DNA of 64,000 nt from Lelliottia sp. JS-SCA-14 (GCF_035593345.1 NZ_CP141606.1:4216001-4280000), one strand, 5' to 3'. Numbered from the stretch's first letter, positions 31,811-42,463 are shown. Translations and numbers: made by a program. The notes: generated by a model not told the origin, from the sequence alone.

Positions 31811-32591
31811 AATCAGTAAAAAAGACATTACGCGCCTGGGGTTCCGATCCTCTCTGTTGCAGGCGAGCTTTAACTACGAACGCATGCAGGCGGGCGGTTT
31901 TACCTGGGCGATGTTGCCGATCCTGAAAAAGATCTACAAAGGCGACAAAGAAGGGTTAAGCGCGGCGATGAAGGATCATCTGGAATTTATCAACACCCAC
32001 CCAAACCTGGTCGGGTTCCTGATGGGGTTGCTGATCTCCATGGAGGAGAAAGGCGAAAACCGCAGCACCATCAAGGGGCTGAAGGTGGCGCTGTTTGGCC
32101 CAATAGCAGGGATTGGCGACGCGATTTTCTGGTTTACGCTGCTGCCGATCATGGCCGGTATTTGCTCCTCCTTTGCCAGCCAGGGCAACCTGCTGGGGCC
32201 GATTTTGTTCTTCGGCGTTTATCTGGCGATCTTCTTCCTGCGCGTGGGCTGGACGCATGTAGGGTACACGGTGGGGATCAAGGCGATCGATAAGGTGCGA
32301 GAGAACTCGCAGATGATCGCCCGCTCGGCAACGATTCTTGGGATCACGGTGATCGGCGGGCTGATTGCCTCATACGTGCATATCAACGTCGTCACCAGCT
32401 TCGCCATCGACGCCACTCACAGCGTGGCGCTGCAAAAGGACTTCTTCGATAAGGTGTTCCCGAACATTTTGCCGATGGGCTATACCTTGCTGATGTACTA
32501 CCTGCTGCGGGTGAAGAAAGCCCATCCGGTGCTGCTGATTGCCGTCACTTTTGTGCTGGCGATTGTCGGGTCGGCATTGGGGATTTTGTAA
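31800..32591 (+). CDS. agaD: PTS IID component AgaD (galactosamine)
   Basis: 263 residues, matching E. coli AgaD: ISKKDITRLGFRSSLLQASFNYERMQAGG, NTHPNLVGFLMGLLISMEE, and the GPIAGIGDAIFWFTLLP loop. The ATG overlaps the agaC stop by 11 bases, the same arrangement as agaW-agaE. It is the last gene of the cluster; agaI is not present after it. Confidence 0.95.
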   Translation: MGSEISKKDITRLGFRSSLLQASFNYERMQAGGFTWAMLPILKKIYKGDKEGLSAAMKDHLEFINTHPNLVGFLMGLLISMEEKGENRSTIKGLKVALFGPIAGIGDAIFWFTLLPIMAGICSSFASQGNLLGPILFFGVYLAIFFLRVGWTHVGYTVGIKAIDKVRENSQMIARSATILGITVIGGLIASYVHINVVTSFAIDATHSVALQKDFFDKVFPNILPMGYTLLMYYLLRVKKAHPVLLIAVTFVLAIVGSALGIL

Positions 32592-32600
32592 CGAAGGGCG

Positions 32601-32632
32601 TGCCGGGCGGCGCTGCGCTTGCCCGGCCTACA
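32601..32632. repeat. REP-like element overlapping the end of the Fic gene
   Basis: GCCGGGCGGCGCTGCGCTTGCCCGGCC-type palindrome between agaD and the convergent Fic gene. The Fic stop codon (TAG, 32628-32630) lies inside it. Confidence 0.8.
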
Positions 32633-33638
32633 ACGACTGCTTCACGCGCCAAAAGCCGCCTTTTTTCGGGCCGATACGCTGCAGCAGGGATTTGTCCTGT
32701 AGCTGTTTGAGGTAGCGTTCAATTGTGCGCGATGTGGTTCCGGTTTGTTCCGCCAACGCTGCTGCCGACAACTTCGGGTTATCCTGCAGAATCTGAAGAA
32801 TGTCGCGTTCTGCTGCGGTCAGATAGGCCGCACTTTCTTCCGACATTTTATCCGACATTTCTTCCGACATGGAAAGGGATTGGGATATGCCTTCCCGAAG
32901 TGCATCGGCCATATTTTTTAGCATAAACTCGATGAACGCTGTGCAGTCGCTGACTTTATCGCACTGACCCAGTATCTTGTAATAATGAGCCTGTTGATAG
33001 TGGATCAGGGTCTCAACCGGCAGCCACGCCAGCTCATTTCGCCAGTGACTCAAAATCAGCGTTTGCCATAAACGGCCCATGCGGCCATTTCCGTCGGCAA
33101 ACGGATGAATAAATTCAAATTCGTAATGAAAGACCGAGCTGGCAATCAGGGGATGAAGGTCCGTCTTTTTGAGCCAGTCCAGCAGGTCATCAACAAGGCG
33201 CGGCATCTGCGATGCGGGTGGTGCCATATGCACCAGCGTATTGCCGCGGTAAATGCCGACATCGCCAGTCCGTAGTTTCCCCGGATTATCGACGAGCCCA
33301 GTCATGAGTAAACGGTGTGCGCTCAGAAGATCGCTGAGATTCGAGGCTTTCCAGTCAGGCATTTTCTCATATGCGAGAATGGCATTTCGCACCTCCTGAA
33401 TATCCTTTTCAGGCGCCAGCACTCTCTTGCCTTCCATGATCGCCGTTACCTGGCCTGTCGTCAGCGAGTTATGCTCTATCGCCAGGGACGCCTGAATGGT
33501 ACGAATTCGGTTTTCTTTGCGAAGCAGCGGTGAAGCGCGCCCTGACTGAGCCGCCCAATGCCCCAGCAGTTCGCCAATCTCCACAACCTGATTGAGGATG
33601 GATGGCGTGATGGTGAAAGGTGGCTGGTAGCGGCTCAC
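32628..33638 (-). CDS. Fic-domain protein (probable AMP transferase)
   Basis: 336 residues. Residues about 35-70 contain a helix with S51-LAI-E55-HN, resembling the inhibitory [S/T]xxxE[G/N] motif of class II Fic proteins but with His after Glu. The Fic core has the full catalytic loop HPFADGNGRMGR (His178 to Arg189). A Met/Ser/Glu-rich linker (SEEMSDKMSEE, about 255-267) precedes a C-terminal winged helix (AALAEQTGTTSRTIERYLKQLQD). Such proteins usually AMPylate themselves or a partner; the target is unknown. No antitoxin gene is adjacent, which fits self-inhibition. It lies 3 bases after the end of rsmI on the same strand side and is absent from this E. coli locus. Confidence 0.88.
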   Translation of the reverse strand: MSRYQPPFTITPSILNQVVEIGELLGHWAAQSGRASPLLRKENRIRTIQASLAIEHNSLTTGQVTAIMEGKRVLAPEKDIQEVRNAILAYEKMPDWKASNLSDLLSAHRLLMTGLVDNPGKLRTGDVGIYRGNTLVHMAPPASQMPRLVDDLLDWLKKTDLHPLIASSVFHYEFEFIHPFADGNGRMGRLWQTLILSHWRNELAWLPVETLIHYQQAHYYKILGQCDKVSDCTAFIEFMLKNMADALREGISQSLSMSEEMSDKMSEESAAYLTAAERDILQILQDNPKLSAAALAEQTGTTSRTIERYLKQLQDKSLLQRIGPKKGGFWRVKQSL

Positions 33639-33641
33639 GGA

Positions 33642-34505
33642 TTATTCCCCCTGCTGCTCCAGCGCATGCTTGTACAGCGCATTCTTTTTCACGCCGTGGA
33701 TTTCGGCGGCAAGCGCGGCGGCTTTTTTCAGCGGCAGTTCAGCTTGCAGGAGTGCCAGGGTGCGCAGCGCTTCGGCGGGCAGTGCGTCTTCCTGCGCTTT
33801 ATGGCCTTCAACAATCAGGACCATCTCACCCTTACGGCGGTTTTCGTCCTCTTTCACCCACGCCAGCAGTTCACCGACCGGCGCGCCGTGGATGTTTTCC
33901 CAGGTTTTGGTCAGCTCGCGGGCCAGCACCACGTAACGGGATTCGCCCCAGACGGCGACCATGTCTTCTAAACTGTCCAGCAGACGGTGGGTTGATTCGT
34001 AGAAAATCAGGGTGCGCGGCTCGGCTTCGAGATCTTTCAGTACGTCACGACGGCCTTTGGATTTAGCCGGTAAGAAACCTTCGTAGCAGAAACGGTCGGA
34101 TGGCAAACCCGCGGCGCTCAGGGCGGCAATCGCGGCGCACGGACCCGGCAGCGGCACCACGCGGATACCGGCTTCGCGGCAGGTACGCACCAGGTGATAG
34201 CCGGGGTCGTTAATCAGCGGTGTCCCGGCATCGGACACCAGCGCGATGTTCGTCCCTTCTTTCAGTTTCGCCACCAGCGATTCAGCTTTTTGTTGCTCAT
34301 TGTGATCGTGCAAGGCGAACATTTTGGCGCTAATGGCGAAATGTTGCAGCAGCAGGCCGGTGTGGCGAGTGTCTTCGGCGGCAATTAAATCAACAGCTTG
34401 TAAAACGGTGAGCGCACGTTGGGTAATATCAGACAAATTCCCGATAGGAGTAGGTACAATATAAAGCTGGCCTTGAGAATTATCTGCCGTTTCGTGTTGT
34501 TTCAT
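33642..34505 (-). CDS. rsmI: 16S rRNA (cytidine-1402-2'-O)-methyltransferase RsmI
   Basis: 287 residues of the tetrapyrrole methylase-like family, with [52 protein letters not shown] and [20 protein letters not shown]. It 2'-O-methylates C1402 in the ribosomal decoding centre using S-adenosylmethionine. It is divergent from lpoA as in E. coli (yraL/yraM). ATG 34505 is the family start. Confidence 0.96.
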   Translation of the reverse strand: MKQHETADNSQGQLYIVPTPIGNLSDITQRALTVLQAVDLIAAEDTRHTGLLLQHFAISAKMFALHDHNEQQKAESLVAKLKEGTNIALVSDAGTPLINDPGYHLVRTCREAGIRVVPLPGPCAAIAALSAAGLPSDRFCYEGFLPAKSKGRRDVLKDLEAEPRTLIFYESTHRLLDSLEDMVAVWGESRYVVLARELTKTWENIHGAPVGELLAWVKEDENRRKGEMVLIVEGHKAQEDALPAEALRTLALLQAELPLKKAAALAAEIHGVKKNALYKHALEQQGE

Positions 34506-34567
34506 TGTTTAGTCCGTATTGCCGATTTAATATTGAGCATTGCCTAAAAAATATCACTGGATACAGT

Positions 34568-36730
34568 ATGGTACCCTTAACGTTTCTTCGAACAAAAGCT
34601 TCGCGCAGCCTGCCCATTGTGCTGGCAGCCTTGATTTTCGCAGGCTGTGGCACTCAGGCGCCCGATCAGACTGCTGCCCATATGGAGGGTACTGCGCAGG
34701 CTGATTCCGGCTATTATCTGCAACAGATGTCGCAAAGCTCAGATGATACCAAGACCAACTGGCAATTACTTGCCATTCGTTCACTGCTGAAAGAGGGCAA
34801 AACCCAGCAGGCGGTCGATCTGTACAACCAGCTGCCGCAGGAATTGAACGATACCCAGCGTCGCGAACAGACTCTGCTGTCGGCGGAAGTGAAAACCGCA
34901 CAGAAAGATTTCGCGTCCGCGAAAAAAATCCTCGCCGACATCGACGTGAAAGCGCTGGATAACAACCAGCAGGCGCGCTACTGGCAGGCAACCATTGCCG
35001 CCGAACAGGGCCGCCCTTCCCTGCCCCTGCTTCGCGCTCTGATTGCGCAGGAGCCGCTGCTGAGCGGCGATGCTAAGCAGAAGAATATCGACGCCACCTG
35101 GCAAGCGCTGTCGGCCATGACGCCAGAGCAGGCGCAAACGCTGGTGATCAACGCCGACGAAAACGTGCTGCAGGGCTGGCTGGATCTGCAGCAGATGTGG
35201 TTCACCAACCGCAGCGATCCGAAGATGCTGAAAGCCGGGATCACCGACTGGCAGACCCGCTATCCGCAAAACCCAGGCGCGAAAATGCTGCCCACGCAGC
35301 TGGTGAACGTGCAGAACTTCAAACCCGCATCGGTGAATAAAATCGCCCTGTTACTTCCCCTGAACGGTCAGGCGGCGGTGTTTGGTCGCACCATTCAGCA
35401 GGGCTTTGAAGCGGCGAAAAATGGCACCACCGCGGTGGCGGGCAGTGCGGTTCCGGCACAGGCGGCGCAGGCCGCGAACGTCAATGACGTCATCAGCCCA
35501 TCGGCGGCGGAAACTACGGATTTAACCACCACGCAGGCACCTGCTCAGGGCACCATGCAAAACCCGGTTACTGCGCCAACGACGCCTCCGGCAACGGCTC
35601 CGGCGCAACAAACCCCAGCTCCGGCGGCACAGCCAGCGCCAGCTGAAACGCCAGCCGCGCCGACAACGGATGCTGCCGCCACTCAGCCGCAAACCGCAGC
35701 CCCAGAACAACAGCCCGCCGCACAGCCGCAGGCCGTTGTTGCCGCCACCGCAAACCCAGGCGCTGAGCTGAAGATTTACGACACCAGCTCGCAGCCGCTC
35801 GATCAGGTTCTGGCGCAGGTTCAGCAGGACGGGGCCAGCATCGTCGTCGGCCCGCTGCTGAAAAACAACGTTGAAGAGCTGATGAAGAGCAACACTACCC
35901 TGAACGTGCTGGCGCTTAACCAGCCTGAACAGGTACAGAATCGCGCGAACATCTGCTACTTCGCCCTTTCTCCGGAAGATGAGGCCCGCGACGCGGCGCG
36001 TCATATCCACGAGCAGGGAAAACAGGCTCCACTGCTGCTGACGCCGCGTAGCGCACTCGGCGATCGCGTGGCGAATGCCTTTGCTCAGGAGTGGCAACAG
36101 CTGGGCGGCGGCGTTGTACTGCAGCAGAAATTTGGCTCAACTTCAGAACTGCGTGCGGGCGTTAACAGCGGCTCGGGTATCTCGCTCACCGGCAGCCCGG
36201 TGACCGCCAGCCTGCCTCAGCAGCAGGGTGTCACCATCGGCGGCCTGACCATTCCGGCTCCACCGACTGACGCGCAAATCAGCGGCGGCGGTAAAGTGGA
36301 CGCGGCCTATATCGTCGCTACGCCAGAAGAGATCGCCTTTATCAAGCCGATGATCGCCATGCGTAACGGCAGCCAGAGCGGTGCAACCTTGTACGCCAGC
36401 TCGCGCAGCGCGCAAGGCACCGCGGGCCCGGATTTCCGTCTGGAGATGGATGGCCTGCAATACAGCGAAATCCCGATGCTGGCTGGCAGCAACCCGGCGC
36501 TGATGCAGCAGGCGCTGAGCAGCGTGCGTAACGACTACTCCCTCGCCCGTCTTTACGCCATGGGCGTGGATGCGTGGGCGCTGGCGAATCACTTTACCCA
36601 GATGCGCCAGGTGCCGGGCTTTGAGCTTAACGGCAACACCGGCGATCTGACCGCCACTCAGGATTGCGTGATTAACAGGAAGTTATCATGGCTCAAATAC
36701 CAGCAGGGGCAGATCGTCCCGGCCAGTTAA
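34568..36730 (+). CDS. lpoA: Outer-membrane lipoprotein LpoA, activator of PBP1A
   Basis: 720 residues from ATG 34568, starting [16 protein letters not shown]. The lipobox AGC places the lipidated cysteine at residue 27. A TPR-rich N-domain is followed, after [26 protein letters not shown], by a periplasmic-binding-like C-domain. Between them lies a Pro/Ala/Gln/Thr-rich insert of about 100 residues (about 310-400), longer than in E. coli LpoA (678 residues). It reaches from the outer membrane through the wall to stimulate the transpeptidase PBP1A. Its last 43 bases overlap yraN. Confidence 0.95.
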   Translation: MVPLTFLRTKASRSLPIVLAALIFAGCGTQAPDQTAAHMEGTAQADSGYYLQQMSQSSDDTKTNWQLLAIRSLLKEGKTQQAVDLYNQLPQELNDTQRREQTLLSAEVKTAQKDFASAKKILADIDVKALDNNQQARYWQATIAAEQGRPSLPLLRALIAQEPLLSGDAKQKNIDATWQALSAMTPEQAQTLVINADENVLQGWLDLQQMWFTNRSDPKMLKAGITDWQTRYPQNPGAKMLPTQLVNVQNFKPASVNKIALLLPLNGQAAVFGRTIQQGFEAAKNGTTAVAGSAVPAQAAQAANVNDVISPSAAETTDLTTTQAPAQGTMQNPVTAPTTPPATAPAQQTPAPAAQPAPAETPAAPTTDAAATQPQTAAPEQQPAAQPQAVVAATANPGAELKIYDTSSQPLDQVLAQVQQDGASIVVGPLLKNNVEELMKSNTTLNVLALNQPEQVQNRANICYFALSPEDEARDAARHIHEQGKQAPLLLTPRSALGDRVANAFAQEWQQLGGGVVLQQKFGSTSELRAGVNSGSGISLTGSPVTASLPQQQGVTIGGLTIPAPPTDAQISGGGKVDAAYIVATPEEIAFIKPMIAMRNGSQSGATLYASSRSAQGTAGPDFRLEMDGLQYSEIPMLAGSNPALMQQALSSVRNDYSLARLYAMGVDAWALANHFTQMRQVPGFELNGNTGDLTATQDCVINRKLSWLKYQQGQIVPAS

Positions 36731-37083
36731 GCCGCAAACAGACCGGCGACGCGTGGGAACTCAAAGCGCGTCGCTGGCTGGAAGGCAAAGGATTGCGTTT
36801 TATCGCCGCCAACGTTCGTGAACGGGGCGGCGAAATTGATCTGATCATGAAAGAGGGTCAGGTCACCGTGTTTATTGAGGTCCGTTTCCGACAGTCGTCC
36901 CGCTTTGGGGGCGCTGCCGCCAGCGTGACGCTCGCCAAACAACGAAAATTATTACAGACTGCGCTCTTGTGGCTCGCCCGCCATAATGGGAGTTTTGATA
37001 CTGTGGATTGCCGGTTCGATGTGGTAGCCTTCACCGGAAACGACGTAGAATGGCTGAAAAACGCCTTTGGCGAAGACGTCTAA
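36688..37083 (+). CDS. yraN: UPF0102 family protein YraN (endonuclease-like fold)
   Basis: 131 residues, as in E. coli. The segment [16 protein letters not shown]...[17 protein letters not shown]...VFIEVRFR contains the E, D and ExK-like positions of a PD-(D/E)XK nuclease fold (here EVR). No confirmed function. It starts inside lpoA, out of frame, so the pair is translationally linked. Confidence 0.93.
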   Translation: MAQIPAGADRPGQLSRKQTGDAWELKARRWLEGKGLRFIAANVRERGGEIDLIMKEGQVTVFIEVRFRQSSRFGGAAASVTLAKQRKLLQTALLWLARHNGSFDTVDCRFDVVAFTGNDVEWLKNAFGEDV

Positions 37084-37105
37084 AACAAAGTTTTAAAGGG
37101 ATAAC

Positions 37106-37696
37106 GTGCTCGAAAGAATTAAGGTTTGTTTCACAGAAAGCATTCAAACTCAGATTGCAGCGGCGGAAGCCCTCCCGGATGCTATTTCTCGTGCCGCGAT
37201 GACGCTGGTACAGTCCCTGCTGAATGGCAACAAAATCCTCTGTTGTGGCAATGGCACATCGGCCGCCAACGCACAGCATTTTGCTGCCAGCATGATCAAT
37301 CGTTTTGAAACAGAACGCCCAAGTTTACCCGCCATTGCACTTAATACCGATAATGTGGTCTTAACGGCGATCGCCAACGATCGTCTGCATGACGAAATAT
37401 ACGCAAAACAGGTGCGCGCCCTTGGGCATGCCGGGGATGTTCTGCTGGCGATTTCCACGCGCGGTAACAGCCGCGATATCGTCAAAGCCGTGGAAGCGGC
37501 CGTGACGCGCGATATGACTATCGTCGCGCTGACGGGCTACGACGGCGGCGAACTGGCGGGTCTGTTAGGGCCGCAGGATGTGGAAATCCGCATTCCTTCT
37601 CATCGCAGCGCGCGCATTCAGGAAATGCACATGCTGACGGTGAACTGCTTATGCGATCTGATCGATAACACGCTTTTCCCTCACCAGGATGATTAA
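37106..37696 (+). CDS. diaA: DnaA initiator-associating protein DiaA
   Basis: 196 residues, with GTG start 37106 (AAAGGGATAAC before it). A single SIS domain ([46 protein letters not shown]). The tetramer binds DnaA and promotes its assembly at oriC so that replication initiates on time. It sits between yraN and dolP as in E. coli. Confidence 0.96.
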   Translation: MLERIKVCFTESIQTQIAAAEALPDAISRAAMTLVQSLLNGNKILCCGNGTSAANAQHFAASMINRFETERPSLPAIALNTDNVVLTAIANDRLHDEIYAKQVRALGHAGDVLLAISTRGNSRDIVKAVEAAVTRDMTIVALTGYDGGELAGLLGPQDVEIRIPSHRSARIQEMHMLTVNCLCDLIDNTLFPHQDD

Positions 37697-37705
37697 GGAG
37701 TACTA

Positions 37706-38281
37706 ATGAAGGCATTAACGCCCCTCGCAGTCCTTATTTCTGCGCTGCTGCTTCAGGGATGCATCGCGGCGGCCGTCGTCGGTACGGCGGCTGTTGGCAC
37801 CAAAGCCGCAACCGACCCGCGCTCTGTGGGAACCCAGGTGGACGACGGTACGCTGGAACTTCGCGTGAACAGCGCCCTGTCGAAAGACGAACAAATTAAG
37901 AAAGAAGCGCGCATTAACGTGACCGCTTATCAGGGCAAAGTGCTGCTGGCAGGCCAGGCGCCGAATCTGGATCTCGCCTCCCGCGCGAAACAGATCGCCA
38001 TGGGCGTCGAAGGGACCACCGAGGTGTTTAACGAAGTGCGTCAGGGCCAGCCGATTGGCCTGGGTACCGCGTCGTCTGACACCTGGATTACCACCAAGGT
38101 GCGCTCCCAGCTGTTGGGCAGCGATCAGGTGAAATCCTCTAACGTGAAAGTCACCACCGAGAATGGCGAAGTGTTCCTGCTCGGCCTGGTCACCGACCGG
38201 GAAGGCAAAGCGGCAGCGGATATTGCCAGCCGCGTGAGCGGCGTAAAGAAAGTCACCACCGCCTTTACCTTCATCAAATAA
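37706..38281 (+). CDS. dolP: Outer-membrane lipoprotein DolP (two BON domains)
   Basis: 191 residues with lipobox LLQGC (Cys19) and two BON domains at about 45-115 and 125-190. E. coli DolP (YraP) sits at the division site and at the BAM complex and supports outer-membrane integrity. It lies 9 bases after diaA and ends at a strong terminator. Confidence 0.96.
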   Translation: MKALTPLAVLISALLLQGCIAAAVVGTAAVGTKAATDPRSVGTQVDDGTLELRVNSALSKDEQIKKEARINVTAYQGKVLLAGQAPNLDLASRAKQIAMGVEGTTEVFNEVRQGQPIGLGTASSDTWITTKVRSQLLGSDQVKSSNVKVTTENGEVFLLGLVTDREGKAAADIASRVSGVKKVTTAFTFIK

Positions 38282-38285
38282 GAAA

Positions 38286-38313
38286 ATCCCCGGCACTGGC
38301 CGGGGATTTTTTT
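38286..38313 (+). terminator. dolP terminator
   Basis: ATCCCCGGC-ACTG-GCCGGGGAT followed by TTTTTTT. It ends the lpoA-yraN-diaA-dolP transcript. Confidence 0.93.
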
Positions 38314-38316
38314 GTC

Positions 38317-39354
38317 CTACAGTAGCGCAATACTGCCGGTTATCACCCCACTCAGTGCCACCAGCCCGCCCGTCAGCCACAGGGCTTTTGCCGGGAATGA
38401 CTTACGCAGCATGATCAGCGACGGCAAACTGACCGCAGGCAGCGTCATCAGCAGCGCCAGCGCTGGTGCCGCGCCCATTCCGGCGAGCATCATGGTTTGC
38501 ACGATCGGGATCTCCGCCGCCGTCGGAATGACGAACAGACACCCGGCGACCGCCATCGCAATCACCCACAGCAGGGAATTATCGATTGCCCCGTCCGCGT
38601 GCGGGAACAACCAGACCCGCGCCGCGCCCAGAACCAGCACCGCCAGAATATAGACCGGGATGGTGCTCCAGAAGAGTTGCCATAGCGCTTTGCCCCAGCG
38701 GGAGAAAAACGCGCCCTGGGGTTCAGACATATCAACCTCAACTGACGCGGGCTGGACGTTCTGATCTTTCACCAGACGCTGCACCAGCGAAGCCACCACC
38801 AGCACCATGATTAGCCCCGCCACCAGCCGGATCAGCGCAAAATGCCAGCCGAGCACAAAGCCCATAAATACCAGCGTGGCCGGATTAAGGACCGGATTGC
38901 CCATCCAGAATGCCAGCGCGCCGCCCATGGATACATTCTGACGTCGCATGCCTGCCGTGACGGGCGCGGCGCAGCAGGAGCACATCATCCCCGGCAGCGA
39001 GAAGATCGTGCCGAGCAGCGTTCCCTGAAAGCGCGGTTGCCCGAGGGTTCGCAGTAACCACTGGCGCGGAATGAGAACCTGAATCAGCGACCCCAGCAGC
39101 ACGCCCAGCACGGCGGCTTTCCAGACGGCGAGGAAGTAGACCATGGCGTAATCCCACGCCGCCTGGAGCGGGCTGGCGTCGGCCTGGGCGAGGATCGATT
39201 TGCCGATGGTATGGGTTTCAGCTGCGGTGAAGGCTTTGCCGTAATAGGGCTGCCACTTCACATACCAGAGACCGATAATAACAACGAGAAAAAAGAGTGC
39301 GGGCTTCCACCACTGAAATGGCGTTGCCGCCTGAGATGAAGACTGACCAGTCAT
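38317..39354 (-). CDS. yraQ: Permease-family membrane protein YraQ (UPF0718)
   Basis: 345 residues with about eight membrane spans and the family motif FSLPGMMCSCCAAPVTAGMRRQ, a cysteine pair that may bind metal or thiol cargo. It resembles the permease family often found with arsenic or small-thiol genes, but the E. coli homologue has no assigned substrate. Convergent with dolP. Confidence 0.92.
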   Translation of the reverse strand: MTGQSSSQAATPFQWWKPALFFLVVIIGLWYVKWQPYYGKAFTAAETHTIGKSILAQADASPLQAAWDYAMVYFLAVWKAAVLGVLLGSLIQVLIPRQWLLRTLGQPRFQGTLLGTIFSLPGMMCSCCAAPVTAGMRRQNVSMGGALAFWMGNPVLNPATLVFMGFVLGWHFALIRLVAGLIMVLVVASLVQRLVKDQNVQPASVEVDMSEPQGAFFSRWGKALWQLFWSTIPVYILAVLVLGAARVWLFPHADGAIDNSLLWVIAMAVAGCLFVIPTAAEIPIVQTMMLAGMGAAPALALLMTLPAVSLPSLIMLRKSFPAKALWLTGGLVALSGVITGSIALL

Positions 39355-39393
39355 AGCATTCCCCGGGAGTGAGATTCATTTAGCCCGGGGAGT

Positions 39394-40038
39394 TTACGCC
39401 TCGCCTTTTGCGATTTCACGCAGTTTAGCCGACGGGATGATATTGACGCCCTCCTTTGAGGGGGAGCGAGCTTCGTGGAGCATGGCGCTGGCCACATCAC
39501 GCGCCTGAATGGATTTCCAGTTGCCGGGAAAAAGCTGGAACAGCGGCGCAAAAATCGACTCATTAAAACGCTGCTTTTCACGATCGCCCAGCAGCATCGA
39601 CGGGCGCACAATCGTGAGCCGCTCCCAGTTCTGCGCGATCAGGGCGTCTTCCATTTTGCCTTTCACTTTGTTGTAGAAAAACGGCGAATTCGCGTTCGCG
39701 CCCATCGAGCTGACCACTAAGAAGTGCTTCGCCCCCAGCCGCTTCGCAGTGAGCGCCGTGTCCACCACCAGCGTGTAGTCGGCGTGGATAAAGGCCTCTT
39801 TGCTGCCGGCTTCACGGCGGGTAGTCCCCAGACAGCAAAAGGCGATATCAATTGGATCCTGCACCTGGGCGAGGGCATCCGTCAGCTGCGGATCGTGAGG
39901 ATTGTATACGCCCGAGATGTCCGCTAACGGGCGTCGGGTGGGCGCGGCGATGTAATTGATCCTCGGCTCACGGATCAGCATTCTCAGAAGGTGATCGCCC
40001 ACCAGCCCGGTGGATCCTGTGATTAATACCTGGCTCAT
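39394..40038 (-). CDS. yraR: NAD(P)-binding Rossmann protein YraR
   Basis: 214 residues from ATG 40038 (AAAGGAGAGAAA before it); a longer frame start at 40089 has no ribosome site. The short-chain/NmrA-like GxxGxxG loop is [15 protein letters not shown]. Similar to eukaryotic TIP30/HTATIP2-like oxidoreductases. Substrate unknown. Confidence 0.92.
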   Translation of the reverse strand: MSQVLITGSTGLVGDHLLRMLIREPRINYIAAPTRRPLADISGVYNPHDPQLTDALAQVQDPIDIAFCCLGTTRREAGSKEAFIHADYTLVVDTALTAKRLGAKHFLVVSSMGANANSPFFYNKVKGKMEDALIAQNWERLTIVRPSMLLGDREKQRFNESIFAPLFQLFPGNWKSIQARDVASAMLHEARSPSKEGVNIIPSAKLREIAKGEA

Positions 40039-40166
40039 TTTCTCTCCTTTGCAGATTAGTCCGTTTGCGATTTCAGCCTGCTTAGCCACACTTAAAAGTC
40101 TGTTACGGGTAAGTATTTACCACAAACGGAAAAAAATCTGTCTGAAGCCAAAACAACGGAGGAAAC

Positions 40167-40685
40167 ATGGGCAAGAAAATAGCCGTCTTGATCACCGACG
40201 AGTTTGAAGATTCAGAGTTCACCTCACCCGCCGAGGCATTTCGCAAAGCCGGGCACGAGGTGGTAACGATCGATAAGCAGGCTGGAAAAACGGTAAAAGG
40301 CCATAAGGGCGAGGCCAGTGCGACCATCGACAAAGCCATTGATGAAGTGCGCCCGGCAGACTTTGACGCCCTGCTGTTACCTGGCGGCCACTCCCCGGAT
40401 ACGCTGCGCGGCGACGAGCGCTTTGTGACGTTCACACGTGATTTCGTCTCCAGCGGCAAACCTGTTTTCGCCATCTGCCACGGGCCGCAGCTGTTGATCA
40501 GCGCCGAGGTGGTGCGGGGGCGCAAACTGACCGCGGTTAAACCGATCGTTATCGATCTGAAAAATGCGGGAGCGGATTTCTACGATCAGGAAGTGGTCGT
40601 CGATAACAATCAGCTGGTCACGAGCCGGACGCCGGACGATCTGCCGGCCTTTAACCGCGAAGCATTACGCCTGCTCGGATCGTAG
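40167..40685 (+). CDS. yhbO: DJ-1/PfpI-family stress protein YhbO
   Basis: 172 residues, equal to E. coli YhbO. The nucleophilic elbow [10 protein letters not shown] holds Cys104, next to His105. The E. coli protein is reported as a glyoxalase/deglycase-type protector against oxidative, heat and acid stress; the deglycase claim is debated. Convergent with yhbP, overlapping it by 21 bases. Confidence 0.95.
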   Translation: MGKKIAVLITDEFEDSEFTSPAEAFRKAGHEVVTIDKQAGKTVKGHKGEASATIDKAIDEVRPADFDALLLPGGHSPDTLRGDERFVTFTRDFVSSGKPVFAICHGPQLLISAEVVRGRKLTAVKPIVIDLKNAGADFYDQEVVVDNNQLVTSRTPDDLPAFNREALRLLGS

Positions 40686-41099
40686 CCAGTGAAGCTTCTT
40701 ACCGAAGCCCAGCGTGTTGTCGGTAAATTTCAGCTCATCGAGGCGAATTTCCCAGACCGGCGCTGACATGGCAAGAGCCATCGGGAAGCGGCGCGTGTAG
40801 CGCTTGCGCATTGCGTCGCTCTCCTCCCCTTCCAGACGACGAATCTCACCTTTAAACTGCACGCCGCGGATCAGCGCGACATTTTTCGGCTGACCGTTGA
40901 TCGTCCCTGCGACCGGCGCGATGGGCCCGGACATCTTCGCATGACGGGTTTTGTCTTCGCTCAGGACGTAAAACGCCACGTGCTCGGGATCGTAATAATA
41001 AAACGCATTCGCGCACCACAGGTCGCCCTCACGGTGGACACACCAGGTGACGACGTGCTGCTTTGCCAGCCAGCGGCTGATGGCGGCCAGAGTTTCCAT
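40665..41099 (-). CDS. yhbP: Flavin-binding split-barrel protein YhbP
   Basis: 144 residues, close to E. coli YhbP (147). The pyridoxamine-5'-phosphate-oxidase-like split barrel shows as [19 protein letters not shown]...[13 protein letters not shown] binding is family inference. Its 3' end overlaps the 3' end of yhbO. Confidence 0.92.
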   Translation of the reverse strand: METLAAISRWLAKQHVVTWCVHREGDLWCANAFYYYDPEHVAFYVLSEDKTRHAKMSGPIAPVAGTINGQPKNVALIRGVQFKGEIRRLEGEESDAMRKRYTRRFPMALAMSAPVWEIRLDELKFTDNTLGFGKKLHWLRSEQA

Positions 41100-41155
41100 T
41101 ATTGTTCCCTCTCATGCTATGGTGCGTTCACCTTAACATACTGAATCTATGAACC

Positions 41156-41455
41156 GTGTGCTGGTTTCTTTATCTTGTCCGAACGGCCAACAATGCGCTC
41201 TACACCGGGATTACCACGGATGTGCCGCGGCGCTTCCTTGAACATCAAACGGGAAAAGGCGCCAAAGCGCTGCGGGGGAAAGGTGAGCTGACGCTGGCCT
41301 TTTCGGCGCACGTGGGTGAGCGCTCGCTGGCGCTGAAGATGGAGTACCGCATTAAACAGCTGACGAAGCGCCAGAAAGAGCGCCTCGTCGCCGGAGATGG
41401 GTCGTTTGAGGCCCTACGCGAGAGCCTGCAAACGGCGCCGGTTAAAAGCGATTGA
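41156..41455 (+). CDS. yhbQ: GIY-YIG nuclease-domain protein YhbQ
   Basis: 99 residues starting with GTG (an in-frame TGA at 41150-41152 excludes a longer form). The GIY-YIG core reads [18 protein letters not shown] with [12 protein letters not shown] following, as in E. coli YhbQ. It probably is a small DNA endonuclease; E. coli YhbQ is poorly characterised. The 3' end overlaps yhbS by 14 bases. Confidence 0.92.
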   Translation: MCWFLYLVRTANNALYTGITTDVPRRFLEHQTGKGAKALRGKGELTLAFSAHVGERSLALKMEYRIKQLTKRQKERLVAGDGSFEALRESLQTAPVKSD

Positions 41456-41945
41456 AGTGATCGTGATACTCAACCAGACCGCTGACGCCGTTGAGGGCGT
41501 CATCCGCCAGGCGATGCACCTGGAAGGCGGTTTCGGTGCCCGGCCAGCGACAGTGCAGATCGTAAGGCGCGGCAGGCTCAAACCCTAAGCGACCGTAGAA
41601 CGCCGGATCGCCGAGCGTCACCACCGCGGCGTAGCCAAATTCATTCAGCGAATCGAGCCCTTCATACACCAGCTGGCGCGCCAGCCCCTGACCGCGATAG
41701 TTTTCATCCACGGCCAGCGGGGCCATTCCGACCCACTGCAGATCTTCACCCTGAACGGCGACCGGGCTGAACGCCACATAACCCACGACCTGTCCTTCGT
41801 CGTCTGTCGCGACCAGACCGAGCGTCACCAGCCCGTCTTCGCGCAGATCGTGGACCAGTCGGGCCTCGCCGTCTTCCGGGAACGACCGACGTAATAATGC
41901 ATCAATACCTGGGGCATCAATCCCAATTTCAACTCGAATCAGCAT
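41442..41945 (-). CDS. yhbS: GNAT-family N-acetyltransferase YhbS
   Basis: 167 residues; acetyl-CoA loop motif [17 protein letters not shown] is the GNAT V/I-x-x-x-x-R-G-x-G signature. Substrate unassigned. Its start overlaps the end of ubiT by 7 bases on the same strand. Confidence 0.93.
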   Translation of the reverse strand: MLIRVEIGIDAPGIDALLRRSFPEDGEARLVHDLREDGLVTLGLVATDDEGQVVGYVAFSPVAVQGEDLQWVGMAPLAVDENYRGQGLARQLVYEGLDSLNEFGYAAVVTLGDPAFYGRLGFEPAAPYDLHCRWPGTETAFQVHRLADDALNGVSGLVEYHDHFNRF

Positions 41946-42463
41946 GGCTCACCTACTGAAGTGTGTTTACTTTCAGGCGGGTTTTTCAGACCAGCCTCAA
42001 CGAAATCGGCCATTTGCATCAGCACCGTGCGCAGCGCCTTCGGCATCTGATCCAGTTCAATGGCATCCATTAAATTTTTGACGTACAGGCCAAGCTCGGT
42101 ATCGCCTTCAATCACCAGACGACGCTGGAAGAAGAGGGTATCCGGGTCCTGCTTACGGGCGGCAATCATCAGCAGATCGCTGGCGTTCGCACTGAAACTG
42201 ACATCCGCTGGGGCGGAATCACTGACCAGCAGCTTGCCGTTCTCAACGGAGGTAAACCAGCGCAGTCCAATGTCACGCACCTCGATACTCAGCCAGCGGC
42301 CCTCCAGAAACTCCAGCTCGCCCTCTTCCAGCGCCTGGCGGAACTGCCAGCTTAGCACCTGTTGAAGCACCTGACGCTTAAGGGCGAACGGTGTCAGTTT
42401 GACCGGCACGCTCAGCATTGATGGACCAAATTGTACGAGGCGTGAACGCAGTTTTTCCAGCAC
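41939..42463 (-). CDS. ubiT: Ubiquinone biosynthesis accessory factor UbiT (SCP2 domain)
   Basis: 174 residues, matching E. coli YhbT/UbiT. The SCP2 lipid-binding fold spans about 40-140 (RWLSIEVRDIGLRWFTSVENGKLLVSDS...FFQRRLVIEGDTELGLYVKNLMD). It carries ubiquinone intermediates for the oxygen-independent pathway together with UbiU and UbiV, encoded divergently. Confidence 0.95.
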   Translation of the reverse strand: MLEKLRSRLVQFGPSMLSVPVKLTPFALKRQVLQQVLSWQFRQALEEGELEFLEGRWLSIEVRDIGLRWFTSVENGKLLVSDSAPADVSFSANASDLLMIAARKQDPDTLFFQRRLVIEGDTELGLYVKNLMDAIELDQMPKALRTVLMQMADFVEAGLKNPPESKHTSVGEPC

